NCBI GenBank assembly: GCA_021442155.1
Contig: CM038214.1
Span: 49,172,703-49,236,702 of the forward strand
Origin: Cymbidium sinense
Taxonomy: Eukaryota > Streptophyta > Magnoliopsida > Asparagales > Orchidaceae
Length of the DNA stretch: 64,000 bases
Reading direction: 5' to 3'
Part shown: piece by piece, positions 12,661 through 25,098 of the stretch
Layout: each line of letters begins with the position of its first letter
How positions within the stretch are numbered: the stretch's first letter is position 1
Made by a program: the position numbers and the translations under genes
The notes under the pieces: model-generated
The model's input: the letters and a program-made list of their open reading frames with translations, nothing else
Databases searched by the model: none
What the model was told of the DNA's origin: nothing

Positions 12661-13330
12661 CTTTTGAGTGGCATGCCTCCTCTTTAGTAACGGCCAGCTG
12701 AGCTAAGCATATCTATAGATCAAGTAAGGCCTTGAGTAGAGATTCCCTTATCTATTTGGATAAGACAAGGGCATCATATATGCTTATCTTAGCTAGAAAC
12801 TTTCTAAGGTGAGCTAGGACATTATAATCAACTCTAGCTTGGTCCTCCACAAGCATATCCATGGGTGGAACATCCTATGAAGGGGTTATATGTTCACTGA
12901 AATCAATGACTTGCTTATCCTTATCTTGAGGTGCTACCCTAGGAGGTAGAACTTTGCCACTACATAGGTTGACTTCAGTGACTTGTTGGAATGATGAGCT
13001 TATTCAAAGTTCTACCTTCTCATCGCATACCTATAGCTTCTCCTATGGATCCTCGAGTGACTCCATGTCAATCTCAAGAGGTGAACCCGATTGATTGAGA
13101 AGGATAGTCCGACTTAAATTAGAAAAGAAATGATCAAACTACTAGAGCTATTATTTTTATTTACAGAGAGCTTTCAATAAAATAAAATAGCATCAAGTAG
13201 ACAATATATAAGTAGAATAAGTTTTCTTCATTAATTTCTTTTATGGAGGTACATGATAGAAATCAAGTAAGTGGAGTAAGGATTTAGTGCCCTTACCACG
13301 ATACAATGCTCAAAGAGGATCAAGAAGGGG
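12661..13330 (-). pseudogene. gag-protease linker (M1)
   Basis: The minus-strand translation contains TEVNLCSGKVLPPRVAPQ (near 12940-12990) and VDYNVLAHLRKF followed by SIYDAL (about 12770-12840). The same phrases are in P (VNLHSGKVLPPRV, YNILSHLRKFPSKLSIYDA) and M2 (VNLRSGKVLPPRVAPQ). This linker between the gag domain and protease recurs in all three relics. Its function is not assigned. Frameshifts and stops are present. Confidence 0.7.
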
Positions 13331-14586
13331 TAGCTACAATGGTGGAGGGAGTATTGGACTCTGGCTACACTGACTATCTCTGCAAGTATGATGAGTTGCT
13401 ACCGTTGGGTCACCCTCCCCGAAGTTGTCTTTTCAACTAGCAAACCTTCCTTGGAAGTTTGAGCTACTTGTGCACTTGCAAGGAAAGCTTCTTGATCTTA
13501 GAAATGACCTTCTCAGAGGTTCGGATAGGAGATATCCTAACCTTCTTTGGTCTTAAGAGGATCGCATGTATCCCCAAGGATTACTCTAACAGAATTGGAT
13601 GGTTATTCTAATAAGTATTCCTTAGGGATAACTATAGCTCCCAACTTCTAGCTGTGCTCAAGCTAGTCCTTAAAAGTGATACAATCCTCTAAGACATGGC
13701 CTAACAAGCGGTGGTAAAGATAATAGCTAGGATCATTGCTCTTGCCCACTTCCTCTAGCCTCTTTGGCTTTGGTAATTGAAAGTCAGGTTTCTTTAAGAG
13801 ATTCTTAAAGATTTTCCTAACTACTTCTCTCTTGAATGAATATGACTTATTTAATCTATCGGCAAGATTAGGTGGAAAGTAGTTACCTGGTGACGGATAT
13901 GAATACCACTACTAAGTAGGTTGCTGAGAAGGTGGAAATGGTCATTTTGACGACTGTGGTGGTTGGTATGATGGCTGAGGTGGTGGAAGAGGAGGTGGGA
14001 AAGTAGGCTGCTAAGCTCGTAGTCTCTCATACCTAACTCGATTTGTCTTCCAATGACACAACTATCCCTCGATTCTCCTCAAACACCTGTGGCATCCTAG
14101 ATGATTAGTCGGGAAAGGGAAACTGTTTAGCTTCCTCTTGTAGGCTAGTTGCCTAGTTGATTAATTTCTAGAATGTTTTGAGGGTAAAGCCCTTAAGCAT
14201 GAAGGCGACCAGGCCATGGATATTCTTGAGAAGAATCTCAATGGCATGCTATTCAGATAGCTGTGGTTCGCATTTCATGCTTAGGTTGTGCCACCAAAGA
14301 ATGTAATCAATAAGGTACTCGTTGAGTTTCTGTTTCTTTATAATGAGGTTGCCTACAGTCACCCTCTACTGAGCTCTAGTAAACCTCTTGATGAAGAGGT
14401 GCTCTAACTCACCAAAAGTCTTCACCAATCTGCTATGTGACGCACAATCAAATGCAACACCTGACAGACTACTAAAAGAAGAGGAGTGCGTTGCTGCCAC
14501 CAGTGTTGCAACAACCACTCTAAAGTATGCAATGTGTTATTGCGTGTTCCCACTACCAACAAAGATCTTGAAAGATGGTGGCATAA
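13331..14586 (-). pseudogene. gag (Retrotrans_gag-like) relic (M1)
   Basis: The minus strand from 14586 reads PPSFKIFVGSGN, then FGELEHLFIKRF, LIDYILWWHNLSMKCEP and AIEILLKNIHG, a capsid-like Retrotrans_gag domain. Gag would package the element's RNA in cytoplasmic particles. The N-terminus is missing, because satellite begins exactly upstream of PPSFK, at the same codon as in M2. Stops occur at the codon before HIAYF and in the RAQ-RVTV segment (a Gln in M2). The downstream part (about 13331-14040) is a Pro/Gln-rich low-complexity tail, heavily broken. Confidence 0.75.
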
Positions 14587-15365
14587 AACCCTAAATAAAA
14601 AAACTGAATAAAAACCTAAACCTAAAAAATAAACCTAAAAAATAAATAATAAATAAAACCTAAACCCTAAACTTAAAAAAAACTTAAACCTAAAATAAAC
14701 AAGATAAACATAAACATAAACCAAAACTAAAATAAACTAAACTAAAATAAATAAAACTTAATCTTAAACCTAAAATAAATTAAACTAAACCTTAAACTAA
14801 ATAAAATAAAATTAACTAAAACTAAACCTAAACCTAAACTAAAAAAAACTTAAAAATAAACCTAAAATAAAAAAAAAACTAAAATCTAAACCTAAAGAAA
14901 TAAAATAAAACCTAAACCTAAACCTAAAAATAAAAAATAAAACCTAAACCTAAAAAAAAACTAAAACTAAACTAAAAAAATAAACATAAACCTAAACATA
15001 AACCTAAAAAATATACTAAAATAAAAAACTAAACTAAAATAAATAAACATAAAATAAATAAACTAAAATAAATAAAAATAAAAAATAAACCTAAATAAAA
15101 AGAAAATAAAATAAACTAAAATAAAGAAAAAATAAACTAAATAAACCTAAACATACTAGTTTACTTAATTGTTTTTTAAAAAAAACCTAAACCCTAAACC
15201 CTAAACAATAAAACTAACCCTAAACCCTAAACCCTAAACTAACCCTAAACTCTAAACCCTAAACCCCTAACCCCAAATCCTAAATCTTAACTTAAAGTAA
15301 CTAAATAAATTAAAAAATAAACATAATCCCTAAAACCTAATTAACCTAAAACAAACCTAAACCCT
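14587..15365 (+). repeat. Telomere-derived satellite next to M1 gag
   Basis: A-rich telomere variants for about 570 bases, then the anchor ACTAGTTTACTTAATT at 15155, then a CCCTAAA-rich block. It ends with AAAGTAACTAAATAAATT, the phrase that comes before the gene fragment that follows. Confidence 0.9.
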
Positions 15366-15740
15366 AAGAATAACCTTAACTCAGAACATCAAAAAAGCAT
15401 ACGCCTAGATCTGGGGAGGCGAGGTGGTGGTTAACAAATGGTGGTGGGATGAGGTGCCGGTGGATATGGAGGTGGTGGTAAAAGGATTATGGAGGCGAGA
15501 TGAGGTTCATGGGGTAGGAGAGATCGGGATATGATTGTGGATCCAAATGGGAAAATGAAGAACCTTGATCCATCTACTACATAAACTATAATAGGCAATT
15601 CTAATTATCTAGGGTTTTGATTTGCTAATGCATGCTCATTTTTTATCTATGTTGACATTTTTATCTAAAACTAATGTGTTACTTGGTGATAAAATCAAAG
15701 AAGAAAGGTAATCTCAATTTGTTTCAAAAAAAATGAAAAA
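15366..15740 (+). pseudogene. Glycine-rich RNA-binding protein 3' fragment, copy 1
   Basis: Degenerate copy of the fragment best preserved at 33441-33927. It starts at the AGAAT-AACCTT phrase (cognate of the codons for NLDGR). It keeps a GGTGGT-rich stretch, the TCTAGGGTTTTGATTTGCT phrase of the 3'UTR, GTGTTACTTGGT, and ends in an A run (TTTCAAAAAAAATGAAAAA). The Gly codon frame is broken by several indels. Telomere repeats resume directly on both sides. Confidence 0.8.
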
Positions 15741-18700
15741 TAAAAACAATAAACTAAAACTTGAACCCTAAACCTAAAACCTAAACCCTAAACCTAAACT
15801 AAACCTAAAACCATAAACTAAAAAACCTAAAACCATAAACCCTAAACCTCAAACCCTAGACCCTAAACCCTAAACCCTAAACCCTAAACTCTAAAAAGCT
15901 AAAAACCTAAACCTAAACTAAATAAAACCTAAAAATAAGATAAATAAAAAAAATCTAAACCAAGATAAAGTATAATAAAAATATAAACTAAAACCTAAAC
16001 GTAAACCTAAAAAAAATAAAATAAAAAGTAAAAAGTAAACTAAACTAAAATAACTATAAAATAAACTAAACTAAAAAAAATAAAAACCTAAATAAAATAA
16101 ATAAAAAAACCTAAATTAAAAAATAAAATAAACCTAAAATAAAATAAAATAAAACTAAATAAGAACCTAAACCTAAACAATAAACCTAAAAATAAATAAA
16201 AAATAAAACCTAAACCCTAAACTAAAAAAAAAAAACCTAAACCTAAAATGAAAAGATAATAAACCCAAACCTAAACTAAAATAAATAAAACCCAAACTCA
16301 AACCTAAAATAAGCTAAACCTAAACCTAAACCTAAACATAAACTAACTAAAATAAAATAAACTAAAAATAAATCTAAACATAAACTAAAAACCTAAAACC
16401 TAACCCTAAAAAAATTAAATAAAAACTAAAACTTAAACCTAAAACTAAAAAATAAAACCTAAACCTAAAAAATAAAATAAAAATAAAATTAAACTAAAAA
16501 TTAAACCTAAACCTATACCTAAACCTAAATAATAAACTAAAATAAAAACCCTAAACTAAAATAAATAAACCTAAAATAAATAAACTAAACTAAATAAAAA
16601 AAAAAATAAACCTAAATCAAAATAAAAATAAAATAAACTAAAATAAATAAAAATAAACTAAATAAACCTAAACCTACCTACTTAATTTAAAAAAATCAAA
16701 CTAAACCCTAAACCCTAAAACTAATAAACCAAACTAAACTAAACCCAAACCCTAAAACCATAAACCCTAAAACCCTAAAAATAACTAAACTTAAACCTAA
16801 AATAAAACCTAAACCCTAAAACCCTAAACCCTAAACCTAAAACTTAATCCTAAACCCCTAAACCCTAAACCTAATAAACCCTAAAACCTAAACTAAACTA
16901 AACCCTAAACTAACCTAAACCCTAAACCTAAACCCTAAAAACCTAAACTTAAACTAAACTAACTAAACCTAACCCAAAACTATAAAACCTAACCTACTAC
17001 TAAACCCTAAACCTAATAAACCTAAAACCTAAACCCTAAACCTAAAAACCTAAACCTAAAACCTAAACCTAAAACCTAAAATAAACCTATATAAATAAAA
17101 AAAAACCTAAACCTAAATATAATAAAATCCTAAACTAAAACTTAAACCTAAACCTAAAAATAAAATAAACTAATATAAATAAATAAAAATAAAGTATATA
17201 AAAACTTAAACTAAACTAAAAAATTAGATAAACCTAAGAATAAAAACCTAAATAAAATAAAAAACTAAATGTAAAATAAATGTAAAATAAATTGAAAATT
17301 AAATAAATTAAAAATTAAATAAAAAACCTAAACTAAAAAAGATAAACCCAAAAAATAAAAGCTAAATAAATAAAAAAATAAAAAACCACAAACTAAAAAA
17401 CCTAAACCAAAATAAAAAAGTAAATAAACAAAACTAAAATAAACTAAAATAAATAAACTAAACTAAAATAAATAAAACCTAAAATAAACTAAACTAAACC
17501 CTAAACTAAATAAAATAAACCAAAAATAAACCTAAAATAAAAAACCCAAACCTAAACATAAAAAATAAAATAAAACCTAATCCTAAACCTAAAACACCTA
17601 AACCTAAAAATAAAAAATAAAATAAAACTCAACTAAAAACAAAAATAAACCTAAACTTAAAAAATAAAAAATAAAACTAAAACTAAAATAAATAAATCTA
17701 AAATAAATAAACTAAACTAAAAAAAAATCAAGAATTAACCTCAATGAAAATAAAAATAAATAAAATAACCTCAAATAAATAAAAAATAAACTAAATAAAC
17801 CTAAAACTATCAGTTTACTGAATTTAAAAAAAAAGTTAAGCACTATAACTTAAACCATAAACCCTAAACCTACAACCCTAAACCCTAAACCCTAAAGCCT
17901 AAATCCTTAAACCCTAACCCCTAAATCCTAAACCCTAAACCATAAACCTACAACCTAAAATCATAAACCCTAAACCCTAAACCCTAAGCGAACCCTTAAC
18001 CCTAAATGCTAAAATCCCTAAGCCCTAAAGCCTATGCACTCAACCCTAAACCCTAAATCCTAAACCCTAACCCTAAACAAACTAAACCATAAACCTTAAA
18101 CCCTAAACTAAACCCTAATCCCAAACTAAACCTAAAACCTAAACCCCAAAACCTAAAACCTAAGCCTAAATAAAATAAATCTTAAAATAAAATAAATAAA
18201 TAAAAATCTAAAAAAATCAAAAAATACTACCAAATAAAACCTAAAAACTAAACCTAAAATAAAATAAAATTAATTAATAAAATAAACTAAAATAAAATAA
18301 TAAATAACCTAAACTAAACTAAAAAATTAAATAAACCTAAGAATAAAAAACCTAAATAAAATAAAAAACTAAATGTAAAATAAAATTAAAATAAACTAAA
18401 TAAACCTAAAATAAAATAAAATAAAAACAAAATAAAAACTTAAACCTAAAAAATAAACCTAAAATAAGAAAAAATTAAACCTAAACTAAACTAAAAAAAA
18501 TCTAAACCTAAAATAAAATAAATTAAATAAAATAGAATAAACTAAACCAAAACTAAAATAAACTAAACTAAAATAAATAAAACCTAAGCAAACCTAAAAT
18601 AAACTAAACCTAAACCTAAACCTAAACTAAATAAAATAAAATAAAATAAATTAAACCCAAAACCTACTAAAAAAATACCTAAAATAAACCTAATAACCAA

Positions 18701-19909
18701 AAACATAAACCTAAAAAAATAAAATAAACCTAAACCTAAATCTAAAAATAAAAAATAAACCTAAACCTAAAAAAATAAAATAAAAAAATAAAACTAAACT
18801 AAAAAAATAAACCTAAACCTAAACCTAAACTAAAATAAATAAAATAATAAAATAAACTAAATAAAAAAATAAACATAAATAAAATAATAATAAATAAACA
18901 AAAAAATAAATAAAATAAACTAAATTAACTAAATAAATTAAACTTAGTTTACTTAATTTTATAAAAAAAATTAAACCATAAGCTAACCCTAAACCCTAAA
19001 CCCTAAAAAATAATCTAAAAAAAAAAACCTAAACTAAAGTTTATTTAATTAACATACCTAAAAAAGCTAAAACCCTAAACCCAAAAAACTAAACCCAAAC
19101 ACTAAAACCCTAAACCCAAACCCAAAACCCTAAACCCCTAAAACCTAAACCTTAAACCCTAAAAACCCTAAATCCTAAAGCATAAACACTAAATCATAAA
19201 TCATAAATCCTAAACCCTAAACCCTAAACCCTAAACCCTAAACCCTAAACCCTAACCCTAAACCCTAAACCCTAAAACTCTAAATCGTAAAACCCTAAAC
19301 TCTAAACCCTAAAATAAACCCAAAAAAACCTAAACCTAAACTAATAAATAAATAAAAAAATAAAACTCAACTAAAATAAACCTAAACCTAAACCTAAAAA
19401 AATAAACTAAAATAAAACCTAAACTAAAATAAATAAACCTAAAATAAACTAAACTAAATAAAAATAAAAATAAACCCAAATAAAAATAAAACATAAAATA
19501 AACTAAAATAAATTAAAAAAATAAACTAAGTAAACTAAATAAACTAAACCTACCGCACAATTTAAAAAAAAAATCATAAACCCTAAATCCTAAACCCTAA
19601 ACCTAAAAAACTAAAACTAAACCTAAACTACAATAAATACCTACACCTAAACCCTAAACCAACCCTAAAACCCTCCTAAACTAAACCCTAAACCTACTAA
19701 ACTAACTAACCCTAACCCTAAACCTTAAACTCTAAAAGTATAAACCCTAAAACCTAAACCTAAACCTAAACACTAAACACTAAACCCTAAACCCTAAATC
19801 CTAAATCCTAACCTTAAACTCTAAACCCTAAACCTAAACCTAAATATAAACTAAATAAATTAAAAAAATAAACCTAAACCTAAGACTAATAAACCTAAAC
19901 CTAAATGCT
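15741..19909 (+). repeat. Telomere-derived satellite, complex repeat units
   Basis: CCCTAAA-rich blocks alternate with A-rich spacer. The anchor phrase recurs at about 16672, 17811, 18944 and 19551 (steps 1139, 1133 and 607). The spacer phrase CCTAAGAATAAAAA recurs at 17232 and 18336 (step 1104). Fixed order of landmarks shows a complex repeat of about 1.1 kb rather than random decay. Near 19209-19300 is one of the purest telomere runs in the window. Confidence 0.85.
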
Positions 19910-20305
19910 AAGAATGGGTAAACCTTGATAAACATCATAACCATGTTTAGTCTATCTAGCTAAGGTGGAGGCTGGTTATCAAGTGGTGGGAGATCTGAGG
20001 TGGATAAGGTGGTCGAGTAAATGAAACAAAGGTTACAACCATAAGGAGAGATCGAAATGATGGTGATCCTACTAAGTGGCGGGTGGTTCGATGGGAACTA
20101 AACAAATAAGAAATCATACTATGAAGTATGTCTTTACACTAGATAGTTCTAGTTGTCTAGGGTTTTGATTCTATGCATGCTAATTTTATCTATAATGTGT
20201 CAAGAAAACTATTACTTATGCTAATTATCTATGTTGTTGCTTGTGTCTTAGAAAACTAAAACTAAATGAAACAAAAAGAATAATATGAATTTATTCTTTG
20301 TTAAA
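19910..20305 (+). pseudogene. Glycine-rich RNA-binding protein 3' fragment, copy 2
   Basis: Begins AGAATGGGTAAACCTTGATAA, aligning with the GlyGlnAsnLeuAsp codons of the 33441 copy. It has a shortened GGTGG region, then TATGTCTTTACACTAG, CTAGTTGTCTAGGGTTTTGA and the TTTATTCTTTGTTAAAA end. It is strongly decayed, with stops in every frame. The upstream phrase (CTAAATAAATTAAAAAAATA) matches that in front of copies 1, 3 and 5. Confidence 0.8.
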
Positions 20306-21661
20306 ACCCAAAAATCCTAAACCCTAAACCCTAAACCTAAAACCCTAAACTAAACCTAAACCCTAAACCCTAAAATTAAACACTAAACCAAAACCCTAAA
20401 CCTTAAATCCTAAACTATAAAAATAAACCTAAACCTAAAACCTAACCCTAAAACCCTAAACCCTAAACCTAAACCCTAAACCTAACCCTAAACCCTAAAA
20501 TCAAACCTAAACTAAACCTAAACCTAAGTTTAAACTAAAACCTAAACCCTAAACCTAAATTAACCTAAACCCTAATCTAACCTTTGCCCTAATCCTAAAC
20601 CCTAAACCCTAAACCCTAAACCCTAAACCCTAAACTAAATCCTAACCCCAAATAACCTAAAACCCTAAACTAAACCCTAAACCTAAAACCTAAAACTTAA
20701 ACCTAAACTAAAATAATAATAAATAAAAAATAAATAAAAACATAAACTTAAATAAAATAAAAAAAATAAAATAAAATATAAACATAAACTAAACCTAAAC
20801 CTAAACCTAAAAATAAAATATAATAATCTAATTAAAATAAACTAAAATAAAATAAATAATAACTTAACCTAAACTAAAAAATAAAATAAAATTAAGAATA
20901 AAATATTAAATAAAATAAAAAGTAAACATAAACCTAAAATAAAATAAAGTAAAAAACTAAATAAAAACATAAATAAAAAAATTAATCCCAAAAATAAAAC
21001 CTAAAAATATGTAAAAAATAAGACTTAAATCCTAAACTAAAAAAAGCTAAACCTGAAATAAAAATAAAATAAACCTAAACCTAAAATTAAGTAAACTAAA
21101 CTTCAATAAATAAAACCTAAACCTAAAATAAACTAAACCTAAACCTAAACCTAAACTAAATAAAATAAAATAAACTAAAAATAAACCTAAACCTAAACTA
21201 AAAAATAAAACCAAAAAATAAACCTAAAATAAAACCTAAAAAACTAAACCTAAAAATAAAATAAACCTAAACCTAATCCTAAAAAATAAAAATAAAATAA
21301 AAAATAAACTCAACTAAAAATAAACCTAAACCCTAAAACTAAACCATAAAGCTAAAGCCTAAAGCCTAACTAACCATAACCCTAAACCTAAACTAAACCT
21401 AAAACCTAAATCTTAAACCCTAAACCCTAACCCTAAACCCTAAACCTAAAACCTAAACCCTAAAGCCCTAAACCCTAAACTCTAACCCTAAACCCTAAAT
21501 CCAAAAAGCACAAACCCTAAAACCCTAAACCCTAAACCCTAAACCCTAAACCCTGAACCATAAACCATAACCCTAAACCACAAACCCTAAACCTAAACCT
21601 AAAGTAACTAAATAAATAAAAAAATAAACTTAAACCCTAAAACCTAATAAACTTAAACCAT
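20306..21661 (+). repeat. Telomere-derived satellite
   Basis: Opens with CCCTAAA-rich sequence (several units in a row near 20595-20635), moves into A-rich spacer, and returns to CCCTAAA-rich sequence at about 21320-21600. It closes with AAAGTAACTAAATAAATA, the phrase preceding the next gene fragment. No open reading frame of interest. Confidence 0.85.
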
Positions 21662-21936
21662 AAAAAAATATAATCACCATCAACTAAAAAACTAGATAAA
21701 CCTAAAAATAAGGTGGTGGGGATCTAGAGGTGCTAATATGGTAAAATATAGTGGAAACTAAAGGTTATAAATAATGGTGAGAAGAGATATATGATGGTGG
21801 ATCTAAGGCACAAACTAAAAAAGAATAAATCATAAACTAAATAAAATAATGCATGCTCAAATGTCTTCACTTATGTCTAAAATAATGTGTTACTAATAAA
21901 TAAAAAAAAAATAAATTTGTTCTATTAAAAAAAAAT
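21662..21936 (+). pseudogene. Glycine-rich RNA-binding protein 3' fragment, copy 3
   Basis: Short, A-substituted copy. AATCACCATCAAC (cognate of the IleThrIleAsn codons) is followed by GGTGGTGGGGATCTAGAGGTG, the region coding GlyGlyGlySerArgGly in the 33441 copy, then ATATGATGGTGGATC. The 3'UTR is reduced, ending TTTGTTCTATTAAAAAAAA. The identity of the GGATCTAGAGGTGCT block with copy 5 makes the homology clear. Confidence 0.8.
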
Positions 21937-22411
21937 AAAAAAACCTAAACTAAATGAAAACCTAAACCCTAAACCTAAAACCTAAAACCCTAAACTATAC
22001 TAAAAAAATCCTAAACCCTAAAACCCTATAAAACCATAAACCCTAAAACCCTAAACCCTAAACCTAAATAAACCTAAAATAAAACTAAACCTAAACCTTA
22101 AACTAAATAAAAACCTAAAATAAACTAAATCATAAACCCTAAACCTAAACCTAAATAAATAACCTAACCCTAAACCTAAAAATAACCTAAACTTAAAATA
22201 AACCTAAACTAATAAACCTAAACTAACCCTAACCCTAAAACTAAACTAAACCCTACCTAAAACCTAAACCTAAAACCTAAACCTAAATAAAAAATAACCT
22301 ACCTAAAACAAAACTCTAAATAAACCTAAAACCTAAAACCTAAACCTAAACCTAAACTAAATAAAACCTAAAAATAAACAAAACTTAAATAAAATAAAAT
22401 AATAAAAATAA
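21937..22411 (+). repeat. Telomere-derived satellite
   Basis: CCTAAA/CCCTAAA variants and A-rich spacer filling the interval between gene fragment copy 3 and the LINE. Nothing else is seen. Confidence 0.85.
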
Positions 22412-24400
22412 CAAGCCTTAATCCCACTCTACATGAATCCTTCCATCAGTGTCCTATTATGTCAAATTCTCATTTAATTCAAGTATATTAAGATCATTTT
22501 TATACATCTTAACCAAGTCTTTTAGGTCTACTACCTTTATTAACATAAAAATTCTAATGCATCTACTCTCCTAATCGGTCAAACGCTTTATGTGGCCAAA
22601 CCATCAAGGTGACTCTCCCTAATCTTATCTACCACCGAGCTACTCCAACTTTTCCCTAACATACTCATTTTGCATTCATTCTAAAAAGACACTCATCCAC
22701 CCGAGCATCCTCATCTCTATAACACTTAACTTAGTCTTACGCTTTCTTTTATGGCCAACATTCGCACTATAAGTCATAATCTTACCACCATCTTATAAAA
22801 TTTTCCTTAAGTTTAAGTGGAACTATCACATAATAAAATGCATTCCTCACTTCAACCATCCAACTTGAATTCTACTAATAACATCTACATCTATTTCACC
22901 ATCATTTTGAACAATATAGCCTAAATATCAATCGCCACTCTTATTGACTTGATCACCCAAAGTCACAACACTACCACTAAAACTTCTACAACTAAAATTA
23001 CACTCCATATAGTTTTAGATCTACTTAAACGAAAACCTTTAGACTCTAAAGTTGACCTCCATAATTCAAGTTTTTGTTAGACTCCCTCTCTAGTCTTATC
23101 AACAAGAAGAATGTCATTAAAAGCATACACCAAGGTACATCTTCTTACAAATGCCTAAGAACATCCATAACTAAAGTAAAAAGATAAGGGCTTAATGTTG
23201 ATCCTTGATGTAATCCAACTAAATAGGAAAATATTTTGTCAATCCTCCTTGTGTTTGGACACAAGTAATAGCTCTAGTCATATCCTTAATGACTTGAATA
23301 TAACCAATATTAACTTCTTTCTAAAACCTCCAAAGAACAACTCTTGAGACTTTATCATAAATCAATAAATATCATAAGATCCTTCTTATTTTCTATGCTT
23401 CTCCATCAAACTTCTTAACAAATGTATAGCATCCATAAGATCTACGGCATGAAACCAAATTGAAAGAAACTAATCACATTAACCTATGCAATTACTCTCT
23501 CCCATAATTTTAATGTATGGCACATTAATATAATTTGCACACTCTTGTGCATCACCTATTCTTAAATATAAACCAACAAACTCTTTCTCCACTCATCTGG
23601 CATCTTTTTAGTCTTTAAAATAACATTAAAAATATTTGTAAGCAAAGAAATTCCTTGATCTCCTAAACATTTTCACACTTCTATTGGAATATTATCCGGT
23701 CCTACTGCTTTTCCACATTTCATTTTCTTTATAGCTTCACTAACTATTTACTAATAATATAAAATGAAATTCTCTATTTTGTTTAGAGTATTAAGGTTGC
23801 TAAAATCAATCGTAGATCCTTCATTAAAAGTTTATTAAAATACCTCATCCACCTATTTTCAATATCTTTTCTAAGAAAAGCACTTTATTATTTTCATCCT
23901 TAATACCCCTCACTTGAACTATGTCTTTACTTCTCCTATCTCTTTGGTTGGCTAACTTATACATACATCTTTCACCTTCTTTGGTATCTAATCTATTGTA
24001 TAAATCACTAAAAGCTAAATTTTTTGCATCATATATTTTCTTAGAATCTCTACAGCCATTTTATATCTTTCCAATTCTAAGTTTTACATCTAAACTAAGT
24101 TTTATAACAATGCTTCTTATTTCCTTGCACATGACTCCACCACCAACTATTCTTATTAAAAGTTTTGCTTTTGATTCTCCAAGCACATCTTTAGTAACTT
24201 GCTTAATTTCACTTGATATTTTCCCACATAACGCTAGCTTCCTTATGAACATCCCAAACTCTAATTTCTTGTAGTTTGCTCTAAAAAATATTTTTATTTG
24301 GTTTCTTTCTTGTCCCCATCTAATCCTAACAATAATTTAGTTTATTTTTTCTCTTACAACCTTTCTTCTTAAAATCTAAAACTAATAGTCCATGTTGGGT
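22412..24400 (-). pseudogene. LINE reverse transcriptase remnant
   Basis: Minus-strand phrases typical of plant RTE reverse transcriptases are in order: KKMKCGKAVGPDNIPIEVWK (about 23725-23664), a TNIFNVILKTKKMPDEW block, FFQFGFM, and the catalytic region near 23150-23080 followed by LVDKTREG and LELWRSTLESKGFRLSRSKT. The catalytic box is damaged: the expected F-A-D-D reads F-N-D, with one residue lost and one Asp changed. Multiple frameshifts separate the blocks. Confidence 0.8.
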
Positions 24401-24559
24401 ACTTAAAATTTCACTTGGATTGACCTTACAATCTTTACAATCAAAATGATCTATTTTTCTTATCAAAAATAATCAATATGTGTTTTACTAGATCCATTTT
24501 ATAAGTAATAATATGTTCATCTCTTTCTTAAATAAAGTTTTAGCAACTAAAATCATAAG

Positions 24560-25098
24560 CTAAGGCAAAATCTAATATACCTACCTTCTTCATTAGTCAC
24601 CCAAATCCATAACCACCATGAATACTTTTAAAATCTTCTACCACTCTACCAACATGTCCATTTAAATCTCCCCAATAAATACTTTTCTTCAAGAGGTATC
24701 TTTTGTATTAATCCTAATTCATTCCAAACTTTTTCTTTTGAGCTTACCTCCAAACCTACTTGAGGAGGATAGACACTTATAACATTGATAATCTTAGTAT
24801 CAACAATAATCTTTAAAGCTATAATTCTATCTCCACATCTATTAATACTTATAACATTATCCTTCAAACTTTTATCGATAATCACACCTACACCATTTCT
24901 AGTTTGACTTTTACTACCAAAGTTTAAAACCTAAACTATTAATCTCCTTGGCCTTCACCAACCCATTTAGTTTCTTGAACACATAAAATATTTATCTTTC
25001 TATGAACCATAATATCTATTAATTCCATTAATTTACCTAAGAACCTATAAGATCCTAACCTAATTCTAGTTTCATGGACTAAATTCTTAATCCATCCT
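24560..25098 (-). pseudogene. LINE endonuclease domain remnant
   Basis: The first open piece reads LMELIDIMVHRK then KINILCVQETKW; the QETKW motif carries the catalytic Glu of the exonuclease/endonuclease/phosphatase fold. A second piece in another frame reads NGVGVIIDKSLKD and INVISVYPPQVGLE. A third includes SKTHIDYF, the end of the domain. Such plant LINE endonucleases are often mis-annotated as craniofacial development protein 2-like. The enzyme would nick target DNA for target-primed reverse transcription; here it is broken by frameshifts and a stop after GEGQGD. Confidence 0.8.

Larger units (their letters stand above)
2363..14586 (-). mobile_element. Tat-lineage Ty3/gypsy relic M1 with nested insert
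   Basis: Read on the minus strand, the order is gag (14586 down to about 14040), gag-protease linker, N-terminal half of the protease (about 12640-12441), a foreign LTR-like insert in the opposite orientation, the protease-RT spacer (about 3640-2511) and the start of RT, cut by the assembly gap. The translations match the sibling at 49339-62612 and the plus-strand relic at 35690-46117. No LTR of its own is visible, because the gag end is truncated by satellite. All coding parts carry stops and frameshifts, so it is a dead element. Confidence 0.8.
2363..15170 (+). repeat. Segmental duplication, copy 1
   Basis: The order of blocks here (RT start, protease-RT spacer, LTR-like insert, protease, gag, satellite up to the first anchor) is repeated in the same orientation at about 51460-63150. 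Both copies share the insertion site of the nested LTR-like element and the gag-satellite junction. They therefore duplicated after those events. The offset is about 48.0 kb at the gag end and about 49.1 kb at the RT end. The difference fits a tandem duplication gained here and a deletion near 3738. Confidence 0.8.
22412..25098 (-). mobile_element. RTE-type LINE relic
   Basis: The minus strand encodes, in order, an apurinic-type endonuclease (EN) and a reverse transcriptase. The 3' end reads GGGATTAAGGCTTGTTATTT, resembling the TTG-rich tails of plant RTE LINEs. The 5' end is truncated just before the EN catalytic core. It is flanked by satellite on both sides, so it inserted into, or was captured by, the array. 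Many stops and frameshifts make it inactive. No target-site duplication can be picked out in the A-rich flanks. Confidence 0.85.

Noticed and set aside
14388..14594. 68-codon + frame (and the similar one at 62432-62629)
   Set aside because: Antisense shadows of the minus-strand gag domain.
23921..24274. 117-codon + frame rich in Leu and Ser
   Set aside because: Antisense of the LINE reverse transcriptase region; no independent support.
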